NCBI GenBank assembly: GCA_016714985.1
Contig: JADKBS010000010.1
Span: forward strand, 124,001-188,000
DNA from: Saprospiraceae bacterium
Lineage (GTDB): Bacteria; Bacteroidota; Bacteroidia; Chitinophagales; Saprospiraceae
Reading direction: 5' to 3'
Length of the DNA: 64,000 nucleotides
The position numbers and the translations under genes were made by a program. The notes under the pieces are model-generated. The model did no database searches. It saw nothing but the letters and a program-made list of their open reading frames with translations, and was not told the DNA's origin. Shown one piece after another: positions 53,448 to 63,381 of the stretch (its first letter is position 1; every line of letters begins with the position of its first letter).

Positions 53448-56447
53448 ATGAAGACGCTTGCCCTATTTTTGATGATCTGGCTGTGTGCTGCAAAGAGCTT
53501 AGGCCAGCACCCACCCATCGCCTTTGACCACCTGACAGCGGAAGATGGGTTGTCGCATAGCACAGTATATGCGCTACTGGAAGACCAAGATGGCCTGATT
53601 TGGATTGGCACCCGCTATGGCCTAAATCGTTTTGACGGCTACGAGTGCAAAGTTTTCTTGCCCGACAAATCAAACAAGGGAAGCATCAACGGGCCTTCCA
53701 TCTACGCACTATTCGAAGACAAGCAAGGCAAAATCTGGGTTGGCCACCGGGAGGCTGGCATCAGTATTTGGAACAAACAAACCGGGAAGTTCGAACGGTT
53801 TCCAAATTCCACTACAAGCCCCAACATTGACTGGGAAAAAGCCACCGTGCGTACCATTTTCGAGGATAGTCGGGGTTGGCTTTGGATAGGCACATCGGGT
53901 AACGGAGCCTTCGTCTTTGATGAAAACAGCAAACAGATTGGCTACTATTGTAAGGATTGTCAACCTCAATCAAAGGCACTGAGTGGCAATTTTATCTTTG
54001 ACATTGTTGAGGATACCAACGGTACCATCTGGATTGCCACGGATGGCAAGGGCATTAATGGTTTTGACCCTAAGCGGAACATGACCTTTCATTTAAACAG
54101 TGGGGAGCCGCTCAACATGCTCAGTTACGAGAAGTCCCTTTGCCTTGACCACAAGGGCAACCTATGGATAGGGACATCAGGTAGCGGCCTTTACCAGTAC
54201 GATCTTGCCCGCAAACAGTTCACACATCATAATAATGGCGGGAACGGCAAAAATGAGCTAACCAACAACCTTATCCGTGATGTCGTGGCCGATTCATTGG
54301 ACCAAATATGGATCGCAACAGATGGCGGTGGTTTGAACATCTTGGACGCCGCCCAGGGCCAATTCAGGGCCATATTGACTTCAGCCAACTACCAACAAGC
54401 CCTCAATACCAACGCGATATACCAATTGCTGTTCGACCGCACTGGCAACTTATGGGTTGGTACGTTCAACGGCGGTGTGAACATCCACAAAACCTACAAT
54501 CCGCCATTTTTTGTCCATGAAAACCAGCAGGAATACAGCCGGATGGGACTGCGTTCGGTTTTGGCCATTGAGCAGGATGACGATGGTGGAATTTGGCTGG
54601 GGAGTGATGGGGGCGGGCTGTTTGTTGCCAAGCCCCACGGCAAAAACCTATTGGTTGAAAAACTGGACTTGGCCACTGGAGCACTTCCCAAGGTGGTCAC
54701 TTGTTTAGAAAAAGCAAAGGATGGTGGGCTTTGGGTTGGCAGTTATGCGGCGGGCTTGCACTTTTTTGATGAAAAAACCGGTCGTTCGAAGCATTTCATG
54801 TCCATCGGACAAGACCCGACCTCGCTCAGCCACAACAACGTTTGGGACATTACCTCTGACCAGCAGGGCGGACTTTGGGTAGGCACCCTCGGCAATGGCC
54901 TCAATTACTTACCTCCAGGCAGCACAAAATTCAAGCGATACCTGCCAATCGCCAACAACCCAAACAGTCTATCTAGCGTCCAAATCGTGGATGTGCTTTT
55001 GGACAAAAACGGCAAATACCTCTGGGCTGCGAGTGAAGACAGGGGTCTCAACCGCCTCGATATTGCCAAAGGCACCGTTACCCGCTTCGAGTCATCGGCG
55101 AAAAAAGCCGACTTGCAACTGAGCGGCGACAACCTACACTGCCTTTACCAAGACAGCAAAGGCAGGATTTGGATTGGCACAGAGTTCAAAGGGCTGAATT
55201 GCATTGAAAAAGAGAGCGCTGAAATCCTGCACTTTAGCACGGAGCATGGTTTGCCGTCCAACATGGTCATCAGTATTGTCGAAGATGAAAATGGCCTAAT
55301 CTGGATTGCCACCCAAAAGGGCATCGCACGCTACAACACCGAAACCAAGACCTTTTCGGATTTTGACGCCGACGTCAACCTGAACAACAACCACTATAAC
55401 CCAAGGGCGGTTGCTCGGTTAACGGATGGCAGGTTGGTCTTTGGCGGCACAGATGGCTTCTCCATTTTGACACCCAATGCGATTCAAAAGAACCCCATTG
55501 CACCGAAAGTGATTTTCACCGATTTATTACTGGCGGGGCAATCGGTGCCTATCGGTGACTGGAATGGCCGAACCGTGCTGGATGGTCAACTGAACGACGC
55601 CCGTACGGTCGTCAACCTTAGCGCAGCCGATCGGGGAATTGTGTTTGAGTTCACGGCCAATGATTTCACGAATCCGCTCAAGAACCGTTTTGCCTACTTA
55701 TTGGAAGGCTTTGACCAAGAATGGAACTTGGTAGGTGCCGATCACCACCGAGCTGTGTTTTCCAACCTGAACGGTGGCCATTACCGATTGAGGGTCAAGG
55801 CGGCGAGCAGTGATGGCGTATGGGGCAAGGAGTCTATCATCCAACTAACCGTACAGCCCCCATTTTGGAAAACATGGTGGTTTCTGCTGGCTTGCCTTTT
55901 TGCCATTGGAGCCATCGTTTATTTCACGTTCCAATATATCCTTGACCACCAAAGAGCAGCCTTTCAGGCGCAGCAGTTCAGGGCGGAACAAGAGATCATG
56001 CGGTGGAAAAACGTGACCCTGCAAAAGGAGGTGGAAGACAACCAAAGCAAATTGAGTGCTTCCGTATTGGAGACGGCCCACAAGAACCAGTTCCTTTTTG
56101 ACTTGAAGGCGCAGATACAAAAGCTGGAAAGTTCCCTGCCGGAACTTCGGAAGGTCGTCCGTTCCATTGACAGCGAGTTGAACCAGGAAGACTATTGGGA
56201 CCAATTCCAGTTGACCTTCAACCAAATGCACCAAGCGTTCGTACACAAGCTGCACGAGCGCCACACCGACATCACCAACAACGACCTTCGCCTCTGTTGC
56301 TTCATCAGGATGGGCATGTCGAACGCTGAAATCGCCACGATCTTGAACATTACCGTGAATGGCGTGGAGCAGAGCAAGTACCGATTGAAGCGGAAAATGG
56401 GGTTGGAAAAGGAAGCATCGTTGAATGATTATATCAGGGCCGTGTAA
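53448..56447 (+). CDS. Membrane-anchored two-propeller regulator with LuxR-type HTH and no histidine kinase
   Basis: 999 residues. Signal peptide/anchor MKTLALFLMIWLCAAKSLGQ, then about 13 'two-component regulator propeller' blades with W-I/V-G-T/A cores (GLIWIGTRYGLNRFDGYE, GNLWIGTSGSGLYQYD, GGLWVGTLGNGLNYL, GRIWIGTEFKGLNCI), fitting two seven-bladed propellers. A Y_Y_Y domain (about 690-790), a membrane helix (FWKTWWFLLACLFAIGAIVY), a coiled coil (about 830-900) and a C-terminal LuxR/GerE helix-turn-helix (DLRLCCFIRMGMSNAEIATI, VNGVEQSKYRLKRKMG) follow. Hybrid regulators of this type in Bacteroides carry histidine kinase and receiver domains between. Here they are absent, so the sensor probably works as a one-component regulator acting from the membrane. 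It sits between two SusCD pairs and is likely their activator. Upstream start 53394 is less likely. Confidence 0.88.
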   Translation: MKTLALFLMIWLCAAKSLGQHPPIAFDHLTAEDGLSHSTVYALLEDQDGLIWIGTRYGLNRFDGYECKVFLPDKSNKGSINGPSIYALFEDKQGKIWVGHREAGISIWNKQTGKFERFPNSTTSPNIDWEKATVRTIFEDSRGWLWIGTSGNGAFVFDENSKQIGYYCKDCQPQSKALSGNFIFDIVEDTNGTIWIATDGKGINGFDPKRNMTFHLNSGEPLNMLSYEKSLCLDHKGNLWIGTSGSGLYQYDLARKQFTHHNNGGNGKNELTNNLIRDVVADSLDQIWIATDGGGLNILDAAQGQFRAILTSANYQQALNTNAIYQLLFDRTGNLWVGTFNGGVNIHKTYNPPFFVHENQQEYSRMGLRSVLAIEQDDDGGIWLGSDGGGLFVAKPHGKNLLVEKLDLATGALPKVVTCLEKAKDGGLWVGSYAAGLHFFDEKTGRSKHFMSIGQDPTSLSHNNVWDITSDQQGGLWVGTLGNGLNYLPPGSTKFKRYLPIANNPNSLSSVQIVDVLLDKNGKYLWAASEDRGLNRLDIAKGTVTRFESSAKKADLQLSGDNLHCLYQDSKGRIWIGTEFKGLNCIEKESAEILHFSTEHGLPSNMVISIVEDENGLIWIATQKGIARYNTETKTFSDFDADVNLNNNHYNPRAVARLTDGRLVFGGTDGFSILTPNAIQKNPIAPKVIFTDLLLAGQSVPIGDWNGRTVLDGQLNDARTVVNLSAADRGIVFEFTANDFTNPLKNRFAYLLEGFDQEWNLVGADHHRAVFSNLNGGHYRLRVKAASSDGVWGKESIIQLTVQPPFWKTWWFLLACLFAIGAIVYFTFQYILDHQRAAFQAQQFRAEQEIMRWKNVTLQKEVEDNQSKLSASVLETAHKNQFLFDLKAQIQKLESSLPELRKVVRSIDSELNQEDYWDQFQLTFNQMHQAFVHKLHERHTDITNNDLRLCCFIRMGMSNAEIATILNITVNGVEQSKYRLKRKMGLEKEASLNDYIRAV

Positions 56448-56646
56448 CCAGTGATTTTTATGCGGCAAAAGCGTTTGTCAGGGGATGAATTACATCCAAT
56501 CGAGCAATTTGTTATTCATTTGCCCAAAATAAAATTTGCAGCAAGCGCAAAATTTTATTCTGCATCACAAGGCTTGTTGATAAAAATCATTGATAAAATA
56601 CCCCAAAGACTGCTCAAAAGCATAAAACCGTAAAAACAAGTACCAC

Positions 56647-56671
56647 TAATTTTGTAAACCAAGTAATTTTG
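56647..56671 (+). promoter_or_regulatory. Two tandem -7-like boxes for the PKD lipoprotein gene
   Basis: TAATTTTG occurs at 56647-56654 and again at 56664-56671, both matching TAnnTTTG. They lie about 120-145 bases before the ATG at 56793. The rest of the gap 56448-56792 shows no gene. Confidence 0.4.
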
Positions 56672-56792
56672 TCGCTTGTCAGGTATAGAAATTAGCCCCT
56701 TACCAAAAATATGACCTCCAACAACCCTTTGATAAATGGTAGTGAGGCATGTACAACCAATTTATTCTTTCACAATTGTAAAACTTAAATTC

Positions 56793-58589
56793 ATGAAAAA
56801 TCTGGTTAGAAACTCGGCATTGCTCATGCTGATGGCTGCACTGGGCTTTTTCTTCTCCTGTAAAAAGGACGATGACAAGGCCAAGGTAATCGCAGGTTTC
56901 ACGTTTGAGATTGATGCCAACGACTATCGCACCGTGAAGTTCACCAATACCTCCCAGGACTATGTTGAACTCTCTTGGAATTTCGGGGATGGTTCGGCAC
57001 TCTCTACAGAGGAAAGCCCTTCGCACACCTTCGCAGGAGAAGGGAGCTACACCGTTTCTTTGACTGCTACGGATAAGAACGGTAAAAATCAAGACATTGC
57101 TACGCAAACCGTTACCTTGGTTGACCCGGACAAGCAGTTGACCGCATTGGCTGGCAACGGTTCCAAAACTTGGAAGTTGCTTCGTGTCCCTGATGCTGAC
57201 TCTTGGCCATTGTTGGTTGGCCCAATTACCAATGGGCAAACCACCGATATTTGGTGGGCACAAGGCCGTGACAATGATGAGATTGCCCGCCGTCCTTGCA
57301 TCATGAACGACGAGTGGACATTTACCCGTGACGGTGGAATGACCTACAACTCAAATGGTGATTTTTTTGCAGAAGGTGGCGTATTCGAACCTTCTGGCAT
57401 GTGCTATCCAACTAATGCAACGCACCTGACAGGACCTGGTGGCTCTGACCTTACTGCTTTCGGTGATGGCACGCATAGCTACACTTTGGACGCTACATCG
57501 CTTACCCTAGAGGGCCTAGGCGCTTGGATTGGCTTGCCAAAAATCGGAACCGATACAGAGGTTAATACGCCGCAGCAATCAGTTACGCTTGACATTCTTG
57601 AACTGACCGACGGTACTGTTGACTATTTGGTATTAGAGTCTAAATGGAAATTTGCCGACAACACATCTGGCCAAGATGATGCTTATTGGAGGATTACCTT
57701 GGTAAGCTACGACGACCCGTCACAAGAGCCTCCAATCCCTGGCCCGAAACCAGTGGCGGCCTTCGCTACTACCTTTGATGGTTTGACGGTTAACTTCGTA
57801 AACAACTCACAAGATGCAACCAGCTATGCCTGGGATTTCGGTGATGGCGGCACTTCTGCTGAAGCCAACCCAAGCCACACTTATGCTGCTTCCGGCATTT
57901 ACACTGTTTCTTTGACTGCAACCAATGCTAACGGTACTGCAACCGCTACGCAAGAACTCACGGTTAGCGCTGGTGCTATGACCGCCGACCTACTCGTTGG
58001 TGCTGCATGGCGGGTACGCAACGCTGCCAACTCGGTAGTAGTAGGCCCAGCCCTTGGCGATGGTAGCTGGTACCAAGTTTCTGCCGATGCGCTTGCAGGC
58101 GTTTTGACGGGTGCGGATGACTGGTCTTGCATGACAGATGACGACTTCATCTTTACCGCAGGCGGCAGCGGCCCCGGTGCAGGCTCTATGCAGTACAAAA
58201 CAAATGGCACTGCCCGTAACGATGGCTACATGGGCCAACCACAGGGCTGCTGGACGGATGCCGAAATCGCTGCAAGTGGTAACGGTGCTGCCTTCGGCTC
58301 CGCAACACATACGTATGAGTTCATTCCAGCTTCTGCATCACCATCCGGCAGACCAATCATCAAGCTTACAAATGGTGCAACTGGTGCAGCCTTCATAGGC
58401 TTCTATAAAGGCTACCATGGTGGCGAAAATGGTGACGGTGCCAACCCACCAAACGGTGGCAATGCCACCAACCAGTACGAAGTAATGAGCTACCTGCTCG
58501 TGGGTGGCCAAGAGGTAATGACCGTTTCAGTTGACCTCAACGGTGACGCAGACGGTGGTGCAGCTTGGACGATGGTGATGGTTCGTTAA
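56793..58589 (+). CDS. PKD-domain surface lipoprotein, putative glycan-binding protein
   Basis: 598 residues from the ATG at 56793, with a lipoprotein signal (MLMAALGFFFSCKKDDDKAK, lipobox FFSC followed by acidic residues, a surface-export-like pattern). The order is: PKD 1 (LSWNFGDGSALSTEESPSHT), a beta-rich module (TWKLLRVPDADSWPLLVGPI ... WWAQGRDNDEIARRPCIMND), PKD 2 (YAWDFGDGGTSAEANPSHTY), then a second module of similar style (WRVRNAANSVVVGPALGDGS ... DWSCMTDDDFIFTAGG). The two halves look like a duplicated PKD+module pair. Position between the regulator and SusC2, and the lipoprotein form, suggest a SusE/SusF-like surface glycan-binding protein. No enzyme motif is seen. An upstream in-frame start at 56736 would put residues before the signal. 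Confidence 0.75.
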   Translation: MKNLVRNSALLMLMAALGFFFSCKKDDDKAKVIAGFTFEIDANDYRTVKFTNTSQDYVELSWNFGDGSALSTEESPSHTFAGEGSYTVSLTATDKNGKNQDIATQTVTLVDPDKQLTALAGNGSKTWKLLRVPDADSWPLLVGPITNGQTTDIWWAQGRDNDEIARRPCIMNDEWTFTRDGGMTYNSNGDFFAEGGVFEPSGMCYPTNATHLTGPGGSDLTAFGDGTHSYTLDATSLTLEGLGAWIGLPKIGTDTEVNTPQQSVTLDILELTDGTVDYLVLESKWKFADNTSGQDDAYWRITLVSYDDPSQEPPIPGPKPVAAFATTFDGLTVNFVNNSQDATSYAWDFGDGGTSAEANPSHTYAASGIYTVSLTATNANGTATATQELTVSAGAMTADLLVGAAWRVRNAANSVVVGPALGDGSWYQVSADALAGVLTGADDWSCMTDDDFIFTAGGSGPGAGSMQYKTNGTARNDGYMGQPQGCWTDAEIAASGNGAAFGSATHTYEFIPASASPSGRPIIKLTNGATGAAFIGFYKGYHGGENGDGANPPNGGNATNQYEVMSYLLVGGQEVMTVSVDLNGDADGGAAWTMVMVR

Positions 58590-58680
58590 GAATTGTTTCA
58601 TACCACACAATACAGGTGCAATTAGCACACCTCTGGCACCTGTTGATGTTCTTACCATTGTAAGTTAGACAAACAAGGCA

Positions 58681-58714
58681 AAGCAGGAAGATGGCAACCC
58701 CATCTTCCCTGCTT
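58681..58714 (+). terminator. Hairpin between the PKD lipoprotein and susC2
   Basis: AAGCAGGAAGATGG pairs with CCATCTTCCCTGCTT (one bulge, 5-base loop). Either a terminator separating the two genes or a processing hairpin within one transcript. Confidence 0.6.
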
Positions 58715-58771
58715 TCCCTTTGCGGTTATTGAAGGCTTTGCCCTCAATTTCCCTTTCCAAATCAAAGCATT

Positions 58772-61690
58772 ATGAATAGGTCATTTTTACTTTCACTATT
58801 TTTTACAACCCTTGCCGTCATCTGTTCGGGGCAGGTCACAGGTCTGGTGACCGATGTCAACGGTGAGCCATTGATTGGGGCCACCGTGCTGCTCAAAGGC
58901 ACCGACCAAGGCACCATCACCGAAGTGGACGGCACCTATAGCCTCGATGCAAAGGACGGCGTCCTTGTTTTTTCCTTCACCGGGTTCGAAGCACAGGAAA
59001 TACCCATTGAAGGAAAAAAGAAGATTGATGTGGTTTTGCAAACCGCCAACCTCAACCTCAACGAAATTGTGGTCATCGGCTATGGCACCCAACGAAAGGC
59101 CGACATCACGACTGCTGTGGTGGTGGTGGACGAAGAGTCCATTAAAAACCGCCCAATGGTATCCGCTGCTGAAGCACTTCAAGGCAAGGCAGCTGGCGTA
59201 CAGGTGGTGCAGCCCAGCGGCAAACCCGGTGGTGACATCTCCGTAAGGGTACGTGGTTCTACTTCCGTTACAGCTGGCAACGAGCCGCTCTACGTAGTGG
59301 ACGGTGTACCGACCACCGACATCAGGGGCCTGAACCCCGCCGATATTGCCAGCATGACCGTGCTGAAGGATGCCTCCTCTGCGGCAATTTATGGTGCAAG
59401 GGCAGCCAATGGCGTGGTCATCATCACCACCAAAAGGGGGAAGGAAGGCGCATCCACTGTTACCTTCAATGCCTATTATGGCGTATCCAACCTACGCAGG
59501 ACGGTGGAAACCCTCGGCACCAGGGACTATCGTGACCTGATAAATGAAATCATACCGGGTGCTTATGACCCTGCTTGGACCAACTACACCAACTGGAGCG
59601 ATGAAACATTTGGCGTTGGCCAAGTGCAGAGCTACCAACTGGCTTTTGCCGGAGGCAACGAAAAAACCCGCTACCTGTTCTCCACGAACTACCTCAACCA
59701 ACAGGGCATCGTGGCACCGGCCAGTTTCGACCGCTATTCCATGCGCCTAAATTTGGACAACCAAGTGAACAAGTGGCTGAAAATGGGCACCAACCTCAAC
59801 CTGCTCCGTTCTTCCACAGAGGACACCCCAGACAATGCCAGCAGTGGCCGTGGCGGTGTCATCATGAGTGCGCTGAACACACCGCCGTTCCTCCGTACGT
59901 ACAAGGCCGATGGCAGTGGCCAATACGACCCGAACCCGTTCCAGCCCTCATGGGAGAACCCAATCGCCTATATGTTCGGAGCTGACCAACGGTCAATAGA
60001 CACCCGAATTTTTGGCAACGCCAACCTCGAAGCTACGGTTTTCAAAGGCTTTTCACTGAAAACAAACCTAGGTGTTGACCTCAATGCAAGTCAGTGGGAC
60101 TACTACCTTGACCCCTTCCGCACCAATTTCGGGCGTGACCAAAGGGGCATCGGCAGGGCCAGCAAGTCCAATTCAAATATCTGGCTTTGGGAAAACACGG
60201 CCAACTACCAGCCCACCATTGGCGAAAGCCGATTTGGCATCCTTGTGGGTAGCAGCTTGCAGCAATCAACCTGGAGCAACTCCTTCATCAGCGGTTTCGA
60301 TTTCCCGACCGATACCTTGGTTAAGACACTCAATGCCGCCAACGTGGTGCAGGGCAGCACCGATGTTCAGGAATGGGCTTTAGCATCGTTCTTTGGCCGC
60401 ATTTCTTACGACTACAAGAGCAGGTATTTGCTCACGGCAACGCTGCGCCGTGATGGTTCCTCCAAATTGGCAAACCCTTGGGGCACGATGCCTTCCTTCT
60501 CAGTGGGTTGGCGCATTTCCGAAGAACCGTTCATGGAGCGGTTCGCTGGCATCTACGACATGAAAATCAGGGTAGGTTGGGGCAAAAACGGCAACCAAGA
60601 GGGCATTTCCAATTATGCCAAGTACGGCCTTGTTTCCTACTTCCGCCGCACACCGACGAACCCGCTTTCAGGCCCCGCTTCCGTACAGGTCTCGTATGGC
60701 AACCCCGACCTGAAATGGGAGACCACCACACAATCGAACATCGGCGTGGACTTGGCTTTGTACCGTGGGCGAATCAATTTCACGGCAGATGCCTACTACA
60801 AAAAAACGGAAGACCTCATCCTGAACGTGCAGCTCCCAAGCTCCTTGGACATCAATACCATCCAGACTAACGCTGGAACGGTGGAGAACAAGGGGCTTGA
60901 ATTCGGCCTATCGACAGTGAATACCGAGGGTCGTGCCCTGAACTGGACGACAGACTTGAACATTTCTTTCAACCGCAACAAAGTGCTCGACCTGCAATAC
61001 ACCGATGTGTATTTCTTCGGCCCGATTTACAGCAACAACCAAGACGTGGCCATTGTGCGGGAAGGGCTACCGCTGGGCGTGTTCTATGGTTATGTTTCGG
61101 ATGGGGTTGACCCCGAAACGGGCGACCTGATTTTCAGGGACGTGAACAAAAACGGCATCTGGGACACGGGCGACCGCACCGTCATTGGCGATGCCAACCC
61201 TGACTTCACTTATGGCATCACGAACAACCTGTCGTGGAAGAACTTCGACCTGAGCATCTTTTTACAAGGCAGCCAAGGCAACGATATTTACAACGCTACC
61301 CGCATTGACCTAGAAGGCATGTTCGATAGCAAGAACCAAAGTACTACCGTACTGAACCGCTGGACACCTGAGAACAGGGACACGGACATCCCACGGGCCA
61401 GGAACCTCTACAATATCAACAACTCGTCCCGCTTCGTGGAGGATGGTTCCTATATACGGTTGAAAGCCGTCACTTTGTCCTACAACGTGAACCCTAAATC
61501 GCTGGAGCGATTGAAAGTGCAGAAAATGTCGGTCTATGTGACGGGCCAAAACCTGCTCACTTTCACCAATTACAGTGGCTTCGACCCAGAGGTGAACGCC
61601 TTTGGCCGCAGCGCCGTGGAGCAGGGCATTGACTACGGTACCTACCCGCAGGCAAGGACACTGACGGCGGGGGTGAACGTGGAGTTTTGA
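58772..61690 (+). CDS. SusC/RagA-family TonB-linked outer-membrane receptor (SusC2)
   Basis: 972 residues. Signal peptide MNRSFLLSLFFTTLAVICSG, a CarboxypepD-like domain (VTGLVTDVNGEPLIGATVLL, about 20-100), the TonB box LNEIVVIGYGTQRKADITTA, a plug (DISVRVRGSTSVTAGNEPLY, DASSAAIYGARAANGVVIIT) and a barrel ending RTLTAGVNVEF. It is a distinct paralogue of SusC1 at 50034-53078, with a shorter N-terminus, and each pairs with its own SusD. It is followed by SusD2 (211 bases later) and a GH30 gene. Together they presumably import breakdown products of the same or a related glycan. Confidence 0.93.
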   Translation: MNRSFLLSLFFTTLAVICSGQVTGLVTDVNGEPLIGATVLLKGTDQGTITEVDGTYSLDAKDGVLVFSFTGFEAQEIPIEGKKKIDVVLQTANLNLNEIVVIGYGTQRKADITTAVVVVDEESIKNRPMVSAAEALQGKAAGVQVVQPSGKPGGDISVRVRGSTSVTAGNEPLYVVDGVPTTDIRGLNPADIASMTVLKDASSAAIYGARAANGVVIITTKRGKEGASTVTFNAYYGVSNLRRTVETLGTRDYRDLINEIIPGAYDPAWTNYTNWSDETFGVGQVQSYQLAFAGGNEKTRYLFSTNYLNQQGIVAPASFDRYSMRLNLDNQVNKWLKMGTNLNLLRSSTEDTPDNASSGRGGVIMSALNTPPFLRTYKADGSGQYDPNPFQPSWENPIAYMFGADQRSIDTRIFGNANLEATVFKGFSLKTNLGVDLNASQWDYYLDPFRTNFGRDQRGIGRASKSNSNIWLWENTANYQPTIGESRFGILVGSSLQQSTWSNSFISGFDFPTDTLVKTLNAANVVQGSTDVQEWALASFFGRISYDYKSRYLLTATLRRDGSSKLANPWGTMPSFSVGWRISEEPFMERFAGIYDMKIRVGWGKNGNQEGISNYAKYGLVSYFRRTPTNPLSGPASVQVSYGNPDLKWETTTQSNIGVDLALYRGRINFTADAYYKKTEDLILNVQLPSSLDINTIQTNAGTVENKGLEFGLSTVNTEGRALNWTTDLNISFNRNKVLDLQYTDVYFFGPIYSNNQDVAIVREGLPLGVFYGYVSDGVDPETGDLIFRDVNKNGIWDTGDRTVIGDANPDFTYGITNNLSWKNFDLSIFLQGSQGNDIYNATRIDLEGMFDSKNQSTTVLNRWTPENRDTDIPRARNLYNINNSSRFVEDGSYIRLKAVTLSYNVNPKSLERLKVQKMSVYVTGQNLLTFTNYSGFDPEVNAFGRSAVEQGIDYGTYPQARTLTAGVNVEF

Positions 61691-61711
61691 GAAGCCATTT
61701 GAGATTAGTTT

Positions 61712-61860
61712 TTTGATATAAGATTTAAGATATACGATATTAGATTTAAGATTTAGGGGGTGTGCGGCAATTGCAGCGTAAGCAAAAATCGCAACTCAGC
61801 CCTCGCAAATCAGCCAATTAAATCTAAAATCATACATCTTATAGCTTATATCTTAAATCA
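61712..61860. repeat. Inverted array of 7-bp repeats (TTAAGAT type) between susC2 and susD2
   Basis: The left arm (61712-61757) has six units, ATAAGAT, TTAAGAT, ATACGAT, ATTAGAT, TTAAGAT and TTAG. The right arm (61818-61860) has complementary AAATCTA/ATCTTA units. The arms lie about 60 bases apart. It occupies the same place in this SusCD operon as the GTTTAGGA array does in the other. Confidence 0.8.
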
Positions 61861-61901
61861 AAACAACCCTGTTCATAAGTATCAGGGAAAAAATACTGAG
61901 C

Positions 61902-63369
61902 ATGAAAAAGCATTTAATTCTTTTCTCAATAATCGCCGCCTTATTCATGGCATCCTGCGATGACTTCCTCGATATCGAGCCGTCATCGCAAAGCATTGCC
62001 GTGGACAATTCCGGCACGGATTCCGTCTATTTCAAATCAGCAGATGAAGTGGAAGCAGCCTTGGCAGGTGCCTATGCCGACTTCAAGAACGAGTATTGGC
62101 AGCTCGACAATATGGTAAATGGTGACGCCCAATCGGATGACGCCTACGCTTAATGGCGACAACCCCGACAACTTCCAGATTGACGAGTTCAAGCTGGTGG
62201 CTACCAACCGCAACGTGAGCCGTGACTGGGCCTACCTGTATTCCACCATCGGTAAATGCAACACGGTTTTGAACAACCTCGATGCCGTGACCGACCCTGC
62301 CCTCACTAGTACAAGGAAGGAAGAAATACGGGGGGAGGCTGCGTTCATTAGGTCCTATATGTACTTCCAGTTGGTGCAGCTTTGGGGCGATGTGCCATTG
62401 CAATTGCAGGAGGTAAAGACCATCAGTGCCGAGGTGTTGGACGAGATTTATCCCATCATCTTCCCTGCCCGTTCGCCGCAGGCGGAAGTGTATGCACAAA
62501 TCATCGCCGACCTCGAAACGGCCTTGACAAGGGTGCGGGTAACAGCACCGGACAAGGGTTACGCAACGGTCGGGGCAGTGAACGCCATGCTGGCCAAGGT
62601 CTATGCCACGCAAGAGCCGCACGACTGGAACAAGGTGCTGGAATACTGCAATGCGGTCATTGCTGGGCCATATTCGCTCATGCCAACCTACGACGCACTT
62701 TGGAGCAACGCAAACGAAAATTCCGCCGAGTCCATTTATGAAATAAACTACTCTGGTGGTGCGGCTGACGGCAACTGGGGTACGAATATTTTCCGGGGCC
62801 TCGATTGGAAGAAGTTCAACCTGCCGAGCAACGACCTCGTGGCTGCTTTTGATGAAGAGGGCGACATGATTCGGAAGAATGCCAGCATCATTTTCTTGGA
62901 TGTGACGGGCAAGTGGTCAGACGAGCATTGGCCACAGACAAATTACCCGTTCATCAATAAATGGCGCAACTTCAACGAAGGCAGCGACCAGAACTACATC
63001 TTTATCCGCCTTGCCGACATCTTGCTGCTAAAGGCTGAGGCCCTGAACGAAACGGGCGACCAAGCGGGTGCCATCGAAATCGTCAACCAGATTCGGAATA
63101 GGGTAAACTTGGCACCAACGACGGTTACCTCACAAGCCGACGTTCGCCTTGCCATTGAGAAGGAGCGCCGCCTCGAATTGGCGTTCGAGGGCCACCGCTG
63201 GTACAACCTCAAGCGCACGGGCCGTGCCATCGAGGTGATGAACAACGAGACGATTGACCACACTGGCAACCTCGTGGGCTACCAACTGACACCTGAGCGC
63301 CTCTACTGGCCAATACCACAAGCCGAGTTGGACAAGAACTCGAAGCTGGTACAGAACGATGGGTATTGA
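61902..63369 (+). CDS. SusD-family glycan-binding lipoprotein (SusD2), broken by one frameshift
   Basis: About 488 residues. It starts at ATG 61902 with a lipoprotein signal (MKKHLILFSIIAALFMASCD, lipobox MASC). Frame 1 ends early at 62153 (...NGDAQSDDAYA stop). Frame 2 continues NGDNPDNFQIDEFKLVATNR. Removing one T from GCTTAAT near 62150 joins them as DDAYANGDNPDN. The rest has the SusD hallmarks: AAFIRSYMYFQLVQLWGDVP, SPQAEVYAQIIADLETALTR, AVNAMLAKVYATQEPHDWNK, FIRLADILLLKAEALNETGD, EKERRLELAFEGHRWYNLKR and the end ...SKLVQNDGY. The protein is probably intact in the cell. Partner of SusC2. Confidence 0.88.
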
Positions 63370-63381
63370 TATTTTGGGTTC

